A DNA stretch of 64,000 bases from Cohnella nanjingensis (GTDB lineage: Bacteria; Bacillota; Bacilli; Paenibacillales; Paenibacillaceae): positions 124,001-188,000 of the forward strand of contig NZ_JACJVP010000024.1 in NCBI RefSeq assembly GCF_014212125.1, given 5' to 3'. Every line of letters starts with the position of its first letter. Position 1 is the first letter of the stretch. Under the pieces are notes generated by a model that was not told the origin of the DNA, searched no databases, and was given only the letters and a program-made list of their open reading frames with translations. A program made the position numbers and the translations under genes. Below, in pieces: positions 32,639-41,763 of the stretch.

Positions 32639-35600
32639 TTACAATCCGTTTGCTTTTATATATTTCAGATCATTTAACAGGAATTCAGCGAATTTCGCAT
32701 CGATCGACTTTCCGCTGTCTTTGGTTATGGCTTGAATAAGATCTTCGAACATTTTCATCTGATTTTTATCTTTATTTGCTTTCTGGATGTTCTTCACTTT
32801 GGATTGCAGGCTTTGAGCCGTGCTATGATTGGCAATCCACTTGTTGCTCTCCCCGATGGAGAGGAGGGCACCTAAGTGATTCATATCCATAACGGATGTT
32901 AACGTTAGGGTCGTGTCCGACTTGTTCCCCGCAAAGTCTTCAGCCGTAATGATAAGCGCATGGTTCCCGGCGGATAACGCAAGCGGTGAAATCTTATCGA
33001 TGGATCCGATGTTTACGCCGTCTAAGGCGTAAGCAATGGCTTTCACGCCGCTCAAGTTATCCGATGCCGTGACGACCAATTTCACATTGGAATCCGTTTG
33101 ATAGAATGACGTGGATCCAGCAGAGGAAACCGCCGGCGCCGTTTGATCGATCCAGATTTGGACGGTTTGGGCATCTTCGACATTGTTGGCTTTATCGATG
33201 GAGCGATACGCGATGACGTTCTTTCCTTCATTGGAGATGGACACCGGACCTTGAACGACGAGCCATTCTCCTTCGTTTAATCGATATTCGGTTCTCGCTA
33301 CGCCGACGCCATTTACGTTATCCGTTGCGGTAAAAGTGAGCGTAACCGCTTGGCGATTGTAGTGGTTCTCTCCGGAGACGCCTTCCACTTGAACGGATGT
33401 CGTCGGAGCGATGGCATCCGCGAGCTCTACGGCGCCGATCGCAAGCGGTTTAAGCTGGTAGACGCCCTTAAAGATGGAGGAGATGCCTGAGATGCCGACT
33501 TGGCTTCCCGCCGGAAACGCGGATTTAAATCCGTCGAAGTTGATTCCGGTTCGACCGTCCACGCGCACGTGAGTGGCGCTTGCGCCGTTCACGACGTCGA
33601 ATTCAAAGGAACCGGCAGGCGTTGCCGTGATATAGTTTTGAATCGTGACATTCTCCAGCTTCACCAGACGGCCTTGATTATCCTCGTTAAGCGCCGGTTG
33701 AACGATGGCTGCCGGCAGGCTGGCTGTCCCGATTTTCTTAAGGACAACAGGGTCTGTTAATTCCAGCTCGGTGTTAAAGGCCGTTATCTTCGCGCTGATC
33801 GAGATCTTATCGCCGGCATGATAACCCGTTGCGCTTTGGAACACGTAGATTCCGGCCGTATCGTCCTGTACATAGAATCCTTGACCGCCGAATGCTCCCG
33901 GCTCCGAAGTGATGATGCCTTCAACCGTTACGAGATTGCCTTCCGCCGCATGACGAGCGTCCGCGATGGAGATTTTCCCCGGAACCGGCGGTTGATCCGT
34001 CGGCAACGGTTCAGCAGGCACGTTGGCAATCGATACGGTTTCCGTAATTTCGTTGTTGCCGTTGACCTTCAGTCTTAAGCTAGCTTGGCCAACTGCAGAC
34101 GGGTTGATCTGAACGGTTAAGTCTTTATAGGCGTGACCCGCGGCGTCGGCCGTAGCGGAGAAGCTTGCGCTATATCCGTAGCCGGTAGGCCAGGTGCCGT
34201 CCGCATTTTGGAATTTGGCTACCTGGGTTCCTCCAGCCAGGTATATACCTACGGACAGATTCGAGACGGTTTGTCCAGGCAAGAGGTTGTCCGCCGTTAC
34301 GCGAATTTGGAACTGCTCCGCGTTCGGCAGCGTGCTCTGGCGGACGAATTTATATTGCCCTTGAACCGGGGGCTGCTGCGTGGATCCATAAGAACCCGAT
34401 CTAAAAGTAGAAGGGTCGTACCACTTGTAACCGGCATTCGGCGGGGCCCAAGGTTCCGGCTGAGGCTCCGTCGACAGAGCAGGCGTTTCGCTGGCGAGCA
34501 GTTGGGTCGGTTGATCCAATTGAAGCCCTGCTACTTGATTCAGGCTGGTGTAGCTTTCATGATTCGCTAACCATTCGACGGTATGCACCAGGAAAGTGGC
34601 ATCATCGGCTTCGCCTTTGAACCCGTCATAGGTTGTCTTCTTCGCACCCGTATCTTCTCGCAAATATTTCGGCGTTGCGTCTTCTACCGGAGAGGAGTCG
34701 CCGATAAAGGCTGCTTTCCCCGCACCCAGTTTGGATACGGCCGCGAACGGACCCTCCGCACGGCCTCCGCCGCTGTAAATGCCGCTGTCTACGGCATTCG
34801 CCCAGGCAGGAACGTTCGTTGGAACATAGACGAGTCCTTTTGCTTTGGTCGGATCCATGATCGCAAGCGTGGAACCTGCATGCATCGCTACGGAGCCGAC
34901 CCCTGCGGTAATTCCGAACGATTGGTCCGGCTTTACTACGTCAGTCAAGTTATCGACATCGCCAAGCGCGTTGTAGCGGAAGCGGACGCCGAAGTTTTGA
35001 CCCAACCAATCCGAGCTTTGCAAGCCTTGCATCGCCGGGGATGCCGCTTCTTCGGCCGACATTCCTTTGGCCGGATTGTCCCATGCGCCGCGACGGTAAC
35101 CGTTAAATACCTCCGAAGCATCCCAACGGTTTTTATTGCGGTCCGCGTTGTAATGATCGGAGATAAAGAAGATGCTTCCGCCTTCTTTCGTGTATTGAAG
35201 CATCGCATCTTGTTCGGATTTCTTAAAGGGAATATTTGCTTCTCCGATAATGAAAACGTCGTAATTTTTTAGTTTGTCGTAGGTGACGGCTTGCTCGCCA
35301 AACGTATACGGGATCGGGCGGTCAAGCGACTCTACGGTAAAGCCGTCAGCTTTTAGTCCGTCGGCGAAATCGGAGAATCCGCCGTCAATGACCCAGTCGG
35401 CCGCGCCGGCCGTTTGGGCATGCGTGTTGTCGAAGAGGACCTTCTTGCCAGTTCCATTCGGCAGCGGAGGGACTGGAACTGTTGGATCTGTTGGATCTGT
35501 TGGGTTTGTTGGATCTGTTGGATCTGGAGGAGTAGAGTCATCAACAATAGCAAGGGCGGTAGGCGACTTTAATCCCGGAAAATTATTGTAAGCGGCTAAA

Positions 35601-35977
35601 GCACCTGTTACTTTTACTTTTTTCCCGATGATACTAGGATTGGTTTGAAGTCCGAATTGCGAGCGATAAGCCGTTGAAAGTTGGACGTCCAGTAATTTTG
35701 CTTTGTCGCGTTCACCCGAAGCATCCCCGATTAAGAGGTTTAGATCATTGGAGAATGGGGCTTGAAAGTTGGCCGTTAAAGAACCGGTTGCATGCCCGAC
35801 GATATACCCTTCCACCGTGCCGGTCCCGCTGTTATTGGCAATAGCCTCTGCGACGGTCAGCGAACCGTCGGCATTAGCAGCCGACGCCTTGCTTGGCGAA
35901 TAACCGAAAAAGTTCGATAACACCAAGAGCGCGGCTAGTGCTGTCCATGTGAGCTTCTGAACGAAACTTGATCTCAT
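32639..35977 (-). CDS. Large secreted multidomain protein (OB-fold, GATase-like, Ig-like)
   Basis: 1112-aa exported protein. Signal peptide residues 1-33 (ending SKASAAN); an OB-fold/DUF6359-like domain (35-145, VAEAIANNSGTGTVEGYIVG); a Pro/Thr/Asp linker of PTDPTNPTDPT repeats (150-170); a Rossmann/glutamine-amidotransferase-like domain (about 178-490: VLFDNTHAQTAGAADW, YDVFIIGEANIPF, GGSIFFISDHYNADRNKNRW, AAFIGDSSPVED). Then beta-rich segments, a second OB-fold (about 670-755, GFYVQDDTAGIYVFQ), OmpL47-type Ig modules (about 785-975, VARTEYRLNEGEWLVVQGPV) and a C-terminal helical repeat region. GGAGGAAAG precedes the ATG. The domain set recalls secreted nuclease- or lipid-associated scaffolds of Bacillales, but no complete catalytic set is recognised. 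Role unknown. Confidence 0.8.
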   Translation of the reverse strand: MRSSFVQKLTWTALAALLVLSNFFGYSPSKASAANADGSLTVAEAIANNSGTGTVEGYIVGHATGSLTANFQAPFSNDLNLLIGDASGERDKAKLLDVQLSTAYRSQFGLQTNPSIIGKKVKVTGALAAYNNFPGLKSPTALAIVDDSTPPDPTDPTNPTDPTDPTVPVPPLPNGTGKKVLFDNTHAQTAGAADWVIDGGFSDFADGLKADGFTVESLDRPIPYTFGEQAVTYDKLKNYDVFIIGEANIPFKKSEQDAMLQYTKEGGSIFFISDHYNADRNKNRWDASEVFNGYRRGAWDNPAKGMSAEEAASPAMQGLQSSDWLGQNFGVRFRYNALGDVDNLTDVVKPDQSFGITAGVGSVAMHAGSTLAIMDPTKAKGLVYVPTNVPAWANAVDSGIYSGGGRAEGPFAAVSKLGAGKAAFIGDSSPVEDATPKYLREDTGAKKTTYDGFKGEADDATFLVHTVEWLANHESYTSLNQVAGLQLDQPTQLLASETPALSTEPQPEPWAPPNAGYKWYDPSTFRSGSYGSTQQPPVQGQYKFVRQSTLPNAEQFQIRVTADNLLPGQTVSNLSVGIYLAGGTQVAKFQNADGTWPTGYGYSASFSATADAAGHAYKDLTVQINPSAVGQASLRLKVNGNNEITETVSIANVPAEPLPTDQPPVPGKISIADARHAAEGNLVTVEGIITSEPGAFGGQGFYVQDDTAGIYVFQSATGYHAGDKISISAKITAFNTELELTDPVVLKKIGTASLPAAIVQPALNEDNQGRLVKLENVTIQNYITATPAGSFEFDVVNGASATHVRVDGRTGINFDGFKSAFPAGSQVGISGISSIFKGVYQLKPLAIGAVELADAIAPTTSVQVEGVSGENHYNRQAVTLTFTATDNVNGVGVARTEYRLNEGEWLVVQGPVSISNEGKNVIAYRSIDKANNVEDAQTVQIWIDQTAPAVSSAGSTSFYQTDSNVKLVVTASDNLSGVKAIAYALDGVNIGSIDKISPLALSAGNHALIITAEDFAGNKSDTTLTLTSVMDMNHLGALLSIGESNKWIANHSTAQSLQSKVKNIQKANKDKNQMKMFEDLIQAITKDSGKSIDAKFAEFLLNDLKYIKANGL

Positions 35978-36214
35978 ATTCTACTTTCCTCCTCTATTGA
36001 AGTTTAGCTTAGAATAACTCGCTAAGATTTGATATGAACGCAAATGTTGTTAAGCGGGTATAAAAGTTGCAGGTATGATTAAACGATCCGTCGGGAAAAT
36101 TAGAGTATGGCCTATTGCCGTTCCAGCATAAAAAATGCCTGTTTATTTTTCCATGAATATCACAACAATAAATCCTGTCAACAGCTTTGATGACGAAAGC
36201 TGGTTTTCCTTTCG

Positions 36215-36244
36215 TTGATCCTGCAAGCGCTTTCTCGGTATGAT
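36215..36244 (+). promoter_or_regulatory. mtlA promoter with embedded cre site
   Basis: TTGATC at 36215-36220, an 18-bp spacer, and TATGAT at 36239-36244. The spacer holds TGCAAGCGCTTTCT (36222-36235), a close CcpA cre match, so CcpA binding would block RNA polymerase. Confidence 0.7.
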
Positions 36245-36305
36245 AGATCCAGATCACAATCTTACTCACACCGCAGTGTGAACACGATAGAGGAGGAGGT
36301 TGCAC

Positions 36306-37751
36306 ATGAGTCAAGCGGAGCAAGCGCTTCCGGCTCCAGAGGGCCGCATCAAAGTCGCGATTCAACGCTTCGGCCGGTTTCTGAGCGGCATGGTCATGCC
36401 GAACATCGGAGCGTTTATCGCATGGGGGCTGATTACGGCTCTGTTTATTCCTACGGGGTGGATCCCGAACGAGACGCTGGCCAAACTGGTCGGCCCGATG
36501 ATCACGTATCTGCTGCCGCTGCTGATCGGCTACACCGGCGGGCAGATGGTGCACGGCACGAGGGGCGGGGTCATCGGCGCCACCGCCACGATGGGCGTCA
36601 TCGTCGGCAGCGACATCCCGATGTTCCTCGGCGCCATGATCATGGGTCCATTGGCTGCCGTCATTCTGAAGCGGTTCGACCGGCTCATCGACGGCAAGAT
36701 CCGCTCCGGCTTCGAGATGCTGGTGAACAACTTCTCGTCCGGCATCATCGGCGGATTGCTAGCGATCGCGGCGTTCAAGGGCATCGGCCCGGTCGTCGAA
36801 GCGATCAGCCGAGGGCTGGCGAACGGCGTCGAGTTCCTCGTGAACAACCACCTGATCCCACTCGCGAACATCCTGATCGAACCGGGCAAGGTGCTGTTCC
36901 TGAACAACGCCATCAACCACGGCGTGCTCGGCCCGATCGCCCTCGAACAGGCGTCCCAGACCGGCAAGTCGCTGTTGTTCATGCTGGAGTCGAACCCCGG
37001 TCCGGGCCTTGGTATCCTGCTCGCCTACTGGGTGTTCGGCCGGGGCATGGTCAAGCAATCCGCGCCGGGCGCCGTCATCATTCATTTCCTGGGCGGTATT
37101 CATGAGATCTACTTCCCGTATATCCTGATGAATCCGCGCCTCATTCTGGCCGCGATCTCGGGGGGCATCGTCGGTACGCTCACGTTCTCGACGTTCGGAG
37201 CGGGACTGGTGGCCACGCCTTCGCCGGGCAGCATCTTCGCCTTTATGGCCATGGCGCCCAAGGGCGGCCTGCTTCCCGTCCTGAGCGGCGTGCTCACGGC
37301 GGCGATAGCTTCCTTCCTCGTGGCTTCGGTCCTGCTGAAGACGGGCAAGCAAACGCAAGAAGGCGACCTCGAGGCGGCGTCCGAGAAGATGAAGGAGATG
37401 AAGGCGCAGTCCAAAGGCCAACCCGTTCCGGCGGCAAGCGCGGCGGCAGCGACCGTCGTGAAGGCCAACGCCGACGTGAACAAGATCGTATTCGCCTGCG
37501 ACGCCGGAATGGGGTCGAGCGCGATGGGCGCCTCCATCTTGAGGAAGAAGCTGAACAAAGCGCAGATTCCGGTCACCGTCACGAATACGGCCATCAGCGA
37601 CATCCCGTCCGATGCGGACATTATCGTCACCCATAAAACGTTAACGGATCGCGCAAAATTAAAAGCGCCGGACGCCGAGCACATCTCCATCGACGACTTC
37701 CTCAAAGCGAGGGAGTACGACGAGCTCGTCGAACGGCTGAGTCGCGATTGA
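36306..37751 (+). CDS. mtlA: Mannitol PTS transporter EIICB
   Basis: 481-aa membrane permease-kinase. The IIC domain (residues 15-345) has about eight membrane segments, the GGIHEIYFPYILMNP motif (GIHE at 264-267) and NNAINHGVLGP typical of mannitol IIC. After a Gln/Lys/Ala-rich linker (350-388) the IIB domain begins VNKIVFACDAGMGSSAMGAS, with phospho-Cys C398. There is no fused IIA; that is the separate mtlF. ATG 36306 has GGAGGAGG 6-13 bases upstream. First gene of mtlA-mtlR-mtlF-mtlD-ptsI-ptsH. It imports mannitol and phosphorylates it to mannitol-1-phosphate. Expression is probably CcpA-repressed through the cre in its promoter and MtlR-activated. Confidence 0.95.
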   Translation: MSQAEQALPAPEGRIKVAIQRFGRFLSGMVMPNIGAFIAWGLITALFIPTGWIPNETLAKLVGPMITYLLPLLIGYTGGQMVHGTRGGVIGATATMGVIVGSDIPMFLGAMIMGPLAAVILKRFDRLIDGKIRSGFEMLVNNFSSGIIGGLLAIAAFKGIGPVVEAISRGLANGVEFLVNNHLIPLANILIEPGKVLFLNNAINHGVLGPIALEQASQTGKSLLFMLESNPGPGLGILLAYWVFGRGMVKQSAPGAVIIHFLGGIHEIYFPYILMNPRLILAAISGGIVGTLTFSTFGAGLVATPSPGSIFAFMAMAPKGGLLPVLSGVLTAAIASFLVASVLLKTGKQTQEGDLEAASEKMKEMKAQSKGQPVPAASAAAATVVKANADVNKIVFACDAGMGSSAMGASILRKKLNKAQIPVTVTNTAISDIPSDADIIVTHKTLTDRAKLKAPDAEHISIDDFLKAREYDELVERLSRD

Positions 37752-37862
37752 TACGGAATAGAGGAGCTGGAGGGCGCAGCGCTGACGGATTCGACGTCGG
37801 CGTTGTGTCCATTTCTCGGCGTATCCGTAAGGATAAGCTTCTCCTATCCTTTGCCGGTCCGT

Positions 37863-37915
37863 CTCCGATAAAAACGTGTCGCCGCTGGAAAGGCGGCAAA
37901 GCCGTCTTTACTTGG
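37863..37915 (+). repeat. 53-bp duplicated hairpin element, copy 1
   Basis: Begins CTCCGATAAAAACGTG and ends CTTTACTTGG; identical to copy 2 except for one base (G versus A in the middle). It can fold as CGCC-GCTGGAAA-GGCG or alternatively as AAGGCGGC-AAA-GCCGTCTT followed by TTACTT. The two hairpins share GGCGG and exclude each other. Lies between mtlA and mtlR. Confidence 0.7.
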
Positions 37916-37960
37916 TCATACAGAATGTATAGATTTTATGCCTATTCATCTCTGTATGAC
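37915..37960 (+). repeat. Spacer with perfect 9-bp terminal inverted repeats
   Basis: GTCATACAG (37915-37923) and CTGTATGAC (37952-37960) bound an AT-rich loop of 28 bases precisely between the two 53-bp copies. Confidence 0.65.
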
Positions 37961-38013
37961 CTCCGATAAAAACGTGTCGCCGCTAGAAAGGCGGCAAAGC
38001 CGTCTTTACTTGG
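37961..38013 (+). repeat. 53-bp duplicated hairpin element, copy 2
   Basis: Second copy, 98 bp after the first, ending directly at the mtlR ribosome binding site (GGAAGGGG). The terminator-like hairpin AAGGCGGC/GCCGTCTT here would lie immediately before the mtlR start. Confidence 0.7.
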
Positions 38014-38030
38014 AAGGGGAAATGTCGGCC

Positions 38031-40148
38031 ATGATCGTCTCCAATCGGCAGCGCCGCCTATTGGAAGTGCTGCTCAAGCGGCAAGGGGAAGTGACCGCCG
38101 GAGAGATCGCGGAAGAGCTCCAGATCAGCACGAGAACCGTTCATCGGGAGATTCAGGAGCTGGAGCCCATCCTGCACGAGAACCGGCTGTCTCTCGTCAA
38201 GAAGTCCGGCATCGGCATCTCCATCCATGGCAAGGAAGAGGATGTGGCGCGGTTCAAGCGGCTGCTCGGCGCCTCCGTCTCCGCCAACTACTCGTCGGAG
38301 GAGCGCAAGACGCTCATCCTCTGCCGGCTGCTGGAGGAAGCCGAGCCGGTCAAGCTCTACGCGCTCGCGCATACGCTGCATGCGGCGATCCCGACGATCG
38401 CCCGGGATCTGGACGAGATGGAGCCGCAGCTGCGCAAGAACGGGCTGGAGTTGGTCCGCAGAAGAGGGTACGGGGTGGAGATCGCCGGCGAGGAGTCCGC
38501 GAAGCGCAGTCTGATCGCCATGATGGCCCAGACGTATCTAGACGAATCGGATCTGTTCGGAGCTTCGCCGGAAGCGCCGTCTGCGGGCCCCGTCACCGCC
38601 CAACTGCTCCGTATGGCCGGCAAAAAACATATTTTGGACATCGAGCAGCTGCTGTGGAAGATCGAGGAGGGCTGGCCGAACCGCCTGTCGGACACCGCCT
38701 ACACCCGGCTGTTGATCCGTCTCTCCGTGGCGTTCGCGCGGATGCGGGCGCAGCATTGGATCGCGCCCTCCGAAGAGACGGGCGTCCAAGCGGGGTCGCC
38801 GTCGCCGAAGCTCGAACGGTTCGCGCAGGCGTTCGGCATCGATTGGCCGGATGCCGAGAAGGCCTATGTGCAGCGGCTGATCGACGAAGTGAAGGAGGCC
38901 GCGCCGCCGCCTTCCGCTACGCCTCTGGAGATGTATGGAGTGACGCTGGCGGAGTCGGCGGTCGATCTGATTCGGGCGGTGGGGAAGCGGATCGACGTTT
39001 CCTTCGACAAGGACCGTTCGCTGCTGGACGGACTCGTCCGGCATCTGGGACCGGCGCTGGAGCGGCTGCGCGAAGGGGAAGCGATCCGCAATCCGCTGCT
39101 TCCGCAGATTCGCAAAGATTACGCGCCGCTGTTCGCCGCGGTCCGGTCCGGCACGGACGAGGCGCTGCGGGACATCGAAGTCCCCGACGAGGAGATCGGC
39201 TACTTGGTGATGCACTTCGGCGCCGCCATGGAACGGTGGAAGATGTTCCCGAGAAGCGTGCGCGCCCTGCTCGTATGCACGAGCGGCATCGGCTCCTCCA
39301 AGCTGCTCGCGGTCCGCATCAACAAGGAGATTCCGCAGATCGACCTGATCGGGAACTATTCTTGGTACGAGGCCGCGCGGATTCCGCAAGACCGTTACGA
39401 TCTGATCGTCTCGACGGTTGATCTACCGGTGGAGCCGGGCCGCTACATCAAGCTCAGTCCGCTGCTGACGAGCGAAGAGGCGGAGAAGCTGCGGGCCTAC
39501 ATCCGCAAGCTCGCCGCCGCCCCGCCGCCGCCCGCGGCCGGGCCGAAGGACGAGGCGGGGCCGCTCGAGCGGCTGCGGCGGATGAGCGCGTACACGTCGG
39601 AGATCGTGCAGGTGCTCGATCCGTTCGAGGTGTATCCCTTGGAGCTCGGCGACCGAAGCCGGGATCTGCGGGCCGTCCTGACGGCCGTGCTGGCGGAGGT
39701 GTCGCCGAAGGGGAACCTGGAGAACGAGGAACGGCTGGTCGAGCAGCTGATCGAGCGGGAGCGTCACGGCAGTCAGCTCATAACGGATACGAAGCTGGTG
39801 CTGTTTCATACGAGGAGCGAATGGGTACGCAAGCCTGTCTTGTCCTTGTTTCGTCTGGATCCGCCGCTCTTCCTGGGGGCGGAAGGCAAGGACGAGGTAC
39901 GGCAGATTCTGTTGATGCTGGCGCCCCGGCAGCTGGACCGTCCCGGTCTGGAGGTGCTGAGCGAGATCAGCGCCATGCTGCTGCAGCCGGAGATGATCCG
40001 GCTGTTGGAGGAGGCCGACGCGGATGCGATCAAAGCCTTTATCTCGCGGGAGCTGGAGAGTTTTATGAGGACATTAGAGAATGGAGAGAATGAATATGAG
40101 CATCTTGTCCAGAGAAAAAGTGAAGCTGAACGTCCAAGTAAAGGATAA
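38031..40148 (+). CDS. mtlR: MtlR, PRD-containing activator of the mannitol operon
   Basis: 705-aa regulator. N-terminal DeoR-type helix-turn-helix (residues 1-60, TAGEIAEELQISTRTVHREI), a second Mga-like HTH (about 75-150), two PTS regulation domains (about 190-400), an IIB(Gat)-like domain with LLVCTSGIGSSKLLAVRINK (Cys about residue 410), and an EIIA(Mtl)-like domain (about 550-700). Start 38031 is 11 bases after AAGGGG; an in-frame ATG at 38022 would be only 2 bases away. HPr, EI and EIIA phosphorylate its PRD and EII-like domains, so it should activate the operon only when mannitol is transported and better sugars are absent. It overlaps mtlF by 53 bases. Confidence 0.92.
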   Translation: MIVSNRQRRLLEVLLKRQGEVTAGEIAEELQISTRTVHREIQELEPILHENRLSLVKKSGIGISIHGKEEDVARFKRLLGASVSANYSSEERKTLILCRLLEEAEPVKLYALAHTLHAAIPTIARDLDEMEPQLRKNGLELVRRRGYGVEIAGEESAKRSLIAMMAQTYLDESDLFGASPEAPSAGPVTAQLLRMAGKKHILDIEQLLWKIEEGWPNRLSDTAYTRLLIRLSVAFARMRAQHWIAPSEETGVQAGSPSPKLERFAQAFGIDWPDAEKAYVQRLIDEVKEAAPPPSATPLEMYGVTLAESAVDLIRAVGKRIDVSFDKDRSLLDGLVRHLGPALERLREGEAIRNPLLPQIRKDYAPLFAAVRSGTDEALRDIEVPDEEIGYLVMHFGAAMERWKMFPRSVRALLVCTSGIGSSKLLAVRINKEIPQIDLIGNYSWYEAARIPQDRYDLIVSTVDLPVEPGRYIKLSPLLTSEEAEKLRAYIRKLAAAPPPPAAGPKDEAGPLERLRRMSAYTSEIVQVLDPFEVYPLELGDRSRDLRAVLTAVLAEVSPKGNLENEERLVEQLIERERHGSQLITDTKLVLFHTRSEWVRKPVLSLFRLDPPLFLGAEGKDEVRQILLMLAPRQLDRPGLEVLSEISAMLLQPEMIRLLEEADADAIKAFISRELESFMRTLENGENEYEHLVQRKSEAERPSKG

Positions 40149-40530
40149 ATACGAAGCGATCCGGCTGGCCGGCCAGCTGCTTGTCGACGCGGGGCACGTG
40201 CCCGAAGCTTATGTCGACAAAATGATCGAGCGGGAGGGCGTCTCCTCCACCTACATCGGCGGGGGATTGGCGATGCCGCACGGCACGAACGACGCCAAGC
40301 CGCTGATCCGCTCCACCGGGATGTCCGTGCTGGTCGTGCCCGAAGGCGTCGACTTCGGCGAGGAGCGGGCAAACCTCGTCATCGGACTCGCAGCGGTGGG
40401 CGAGGAGCATCTGGACGTGCTGTCCAGCGTCGCCGTTCTCGTAGCGGAGGAAGACGACATGCAGCGCATCCTTCAGGCCTCTTCCGAAGAGGAGCTTATC
40501 GCGATCTTCGAAGAAGGGATGGAACTATGA
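40096..40530 (+). CDS. mtlF: Mannitol PTS EIIA
   Basis: 144-aa cytoplasmic EIIA. GGGLAMPHGT carries the phospho-histidine H62, and STGMSVLVVPEGVDF and LIGLAAVGEEHLDVLSSVAV are family blocks. Normal length (about 145). ATG 40096 has GGAGAG 8-13 bases upstream, inside the end of mtlR, so its translation is probably coupled. It passes phosphate from HPr to C398 of MtlA and also modifies MtlR. Stop overlaps mtlD (ATGA). Confidence 0.95.
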   Translation: MSILSREKVKLNVQVKDKYEAIRLAGQLLVDAGHVPEAYVDKMIEREGVSSTYIGGGLAMPHGTNDAKPLIRSTGMSVLVVPEGVDFGEERANLVIGLAAVGEEHLDVLSSVAVLVAEEDDMQRILQASSEEELIAIFEEGMEL

Positions 40531-41750
40531 AGGCGGTCCATTTCGGCGCCGGCAACATCGGTCTCGGCTTTATTGGCCTGCTGCTGTCCCGGGCGGGCTA
40601 TGAGCTCCGATTCGTCGACGTGAGCGAGGAGCGGGTGTCCCTGCTGAACGAGCGCGGAGCTTATCGGGTGACGCTGGCGAACGAGGAAGCGGAGACGACG
40701 ACCGTCAGCGGCGTATCGGCGATCCACGGCCGGGAGACGGAGCGCGTCGCGCGGGCGATCGCCGAAGCCGATCTGGTGACGACGGCGGTCGGCCTGACGG
40801 CGCTGCCCTATATCGCCGAGAGCATCGCGAAGGGGATCGAGCTGCGGCTGGGGGGAGCATCGGGCGCGGGAGCGGCCGGGGTCGCCCCGCTGGCGGTCAT
40901 CGCCTGCGAGAATGCGATCGGCGGCAGCACGGCGCTGAAGCAGCACGTGTACGGTTATCTGTCCCCGGCGCTTCAAGAGCGGGCGGCCGGGCGGATCGCG
41001 TTCCCCGACGCGGCGGTGGACCGGATCGTGCCGCTTCAGCAGCACGAAGACCCGCTGCAGGTGACGGTCGAGCCGTTCTATGAATGGGTGGTCGACCGCT
41101 CTGCCCTGCCGGAAGGTTATCCGCTCCTGGACGGCGTTCATTATGTCGACCGGCTCGGGCCTTATATCGAGCGCAAGCTATTCACGGTCAATACGGGGCA
41201 TTGCAGCGCCGCCTATCACGGATATTTGAAAGGATACGCCACCATTCAGGAGGCGATGCGGGACGAGGAGATCGTCGCACTAGTTCGCGGGGTACTGGGA
41301 GAGACGGGTGCGGTACTTGTCCGCCAATACGGCTTCGACGAGACGGAGCACGGCCATTATATCGATCAAATCATCGAACGCTTCCGCAACCCTTATCTGA
41401 CCGACGAAGTCGTGCGCGTCGGCCGGTCTCCGATCCGCAAGCTGGCGGCGAACGACCGGCTCGTCCGGCCGGCGATGCTGGCGCAGGAGCTCGGCATCGG
41501 CACGGCCGGCTTGACCGGCGCGATGGCCGCCGCGCTGCGGTTCGACTATGCGGACGACCCGGAGGCGGCCGAGCTTCAGCGGTCGCTGCGGGAGCAAGGG
41601 CTCAGCGAGACGCTGGTTCGCTATACGGGCATCCCGGCCGGCCATCCGCTGCACGACGCCGTGACCCTCGCCTATGAGGCGCTCGGTCGGCTGCACCCCG
41701 AGACGGGCGCCTCTGCGCTGCCGCACAAGCCGGAACGTCACGATGCGTAA
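40527..41750 (+). CDS. mtlD: Mannitol-1-phosphate 5-dehydrogenase
   Basis: 407-aa NAD-dependent dehydrogenase of the polyol-specific long-chain family. The N-terminal nucleotide-binding motif is FGAGNIGLGFIG (residues 6-17); NTGHCSAAYHGYLKGYATIQ and KLFTVNTGHC lie in the catalytic part, with active-site Lys/His segments typical of MtlD. Slightly longer than the usual 380-390 because of an Ala/Gly insertion near residue 115 and a short C-terminal tail. It oxidises imported mannitol-1-phosphate to fructose-6-phosphate. It overlaps mtlF by 4 bases and is followed 13 bases later by ptsI. Confidence 0.95.
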   Translation: MKAVHFGAGNIGLGFIGLLLSRAGYELRFVDVSEERVSLLNERGAYRVTLANEEAETTTVSGVSAIHGRETERVARAIAEADLVTTAVGLTALPYIAESIAKGIELRLGGASGAGAAGVAPLAVIACENAIGGSTALKQHVYGYLSPALQERAAGRIAFPDAAVDRIVPLQQHEDPLQVTVEPFYEWVVDRSALPEGYPLLDGVHYVDRLGPYIERKLFTVNTGHCSAAYHGYLKGYATIQEAMRDEEIVALVRGVLGETGAVLVRQYGFDETEHGHYIDQIIERFRNPYLTDEVVRVGRSPIRKLAANDRLVRPAMLAQELGIGTAGLTGAMAAALRFDYADDPEAAELQRSLREQGLSETLVRYTGIPAGHPLHDAVTLAYEALGRLHPETGASALPHKPERHDA

Positions 41751-41763
41751 GGAGGGAGAACGC

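Noticed and set aside
35462-35540. Tandem repeat array TGTTGGATC as mobile or satellite DNA
   Set aside because: It encodes the PTDPTNPTDPT linker of the secreted protein in frame.
37863-38013. CRISPR array
   Set aside because: Only two copies of a 53-bp unit with an imperfectly palindromic spacer and no cas genes; better explained as a duplicated RNA element.
37863-38013. c-di-GMP-I (GEMM) riboswitch
   Set aside because: CCGATAAA and GCAAAGCC resemble parts of GEMM, but the conserved GGCAAAC and GACGCAAAGC context and the second helix are not present. A covariance-model search would settle it.
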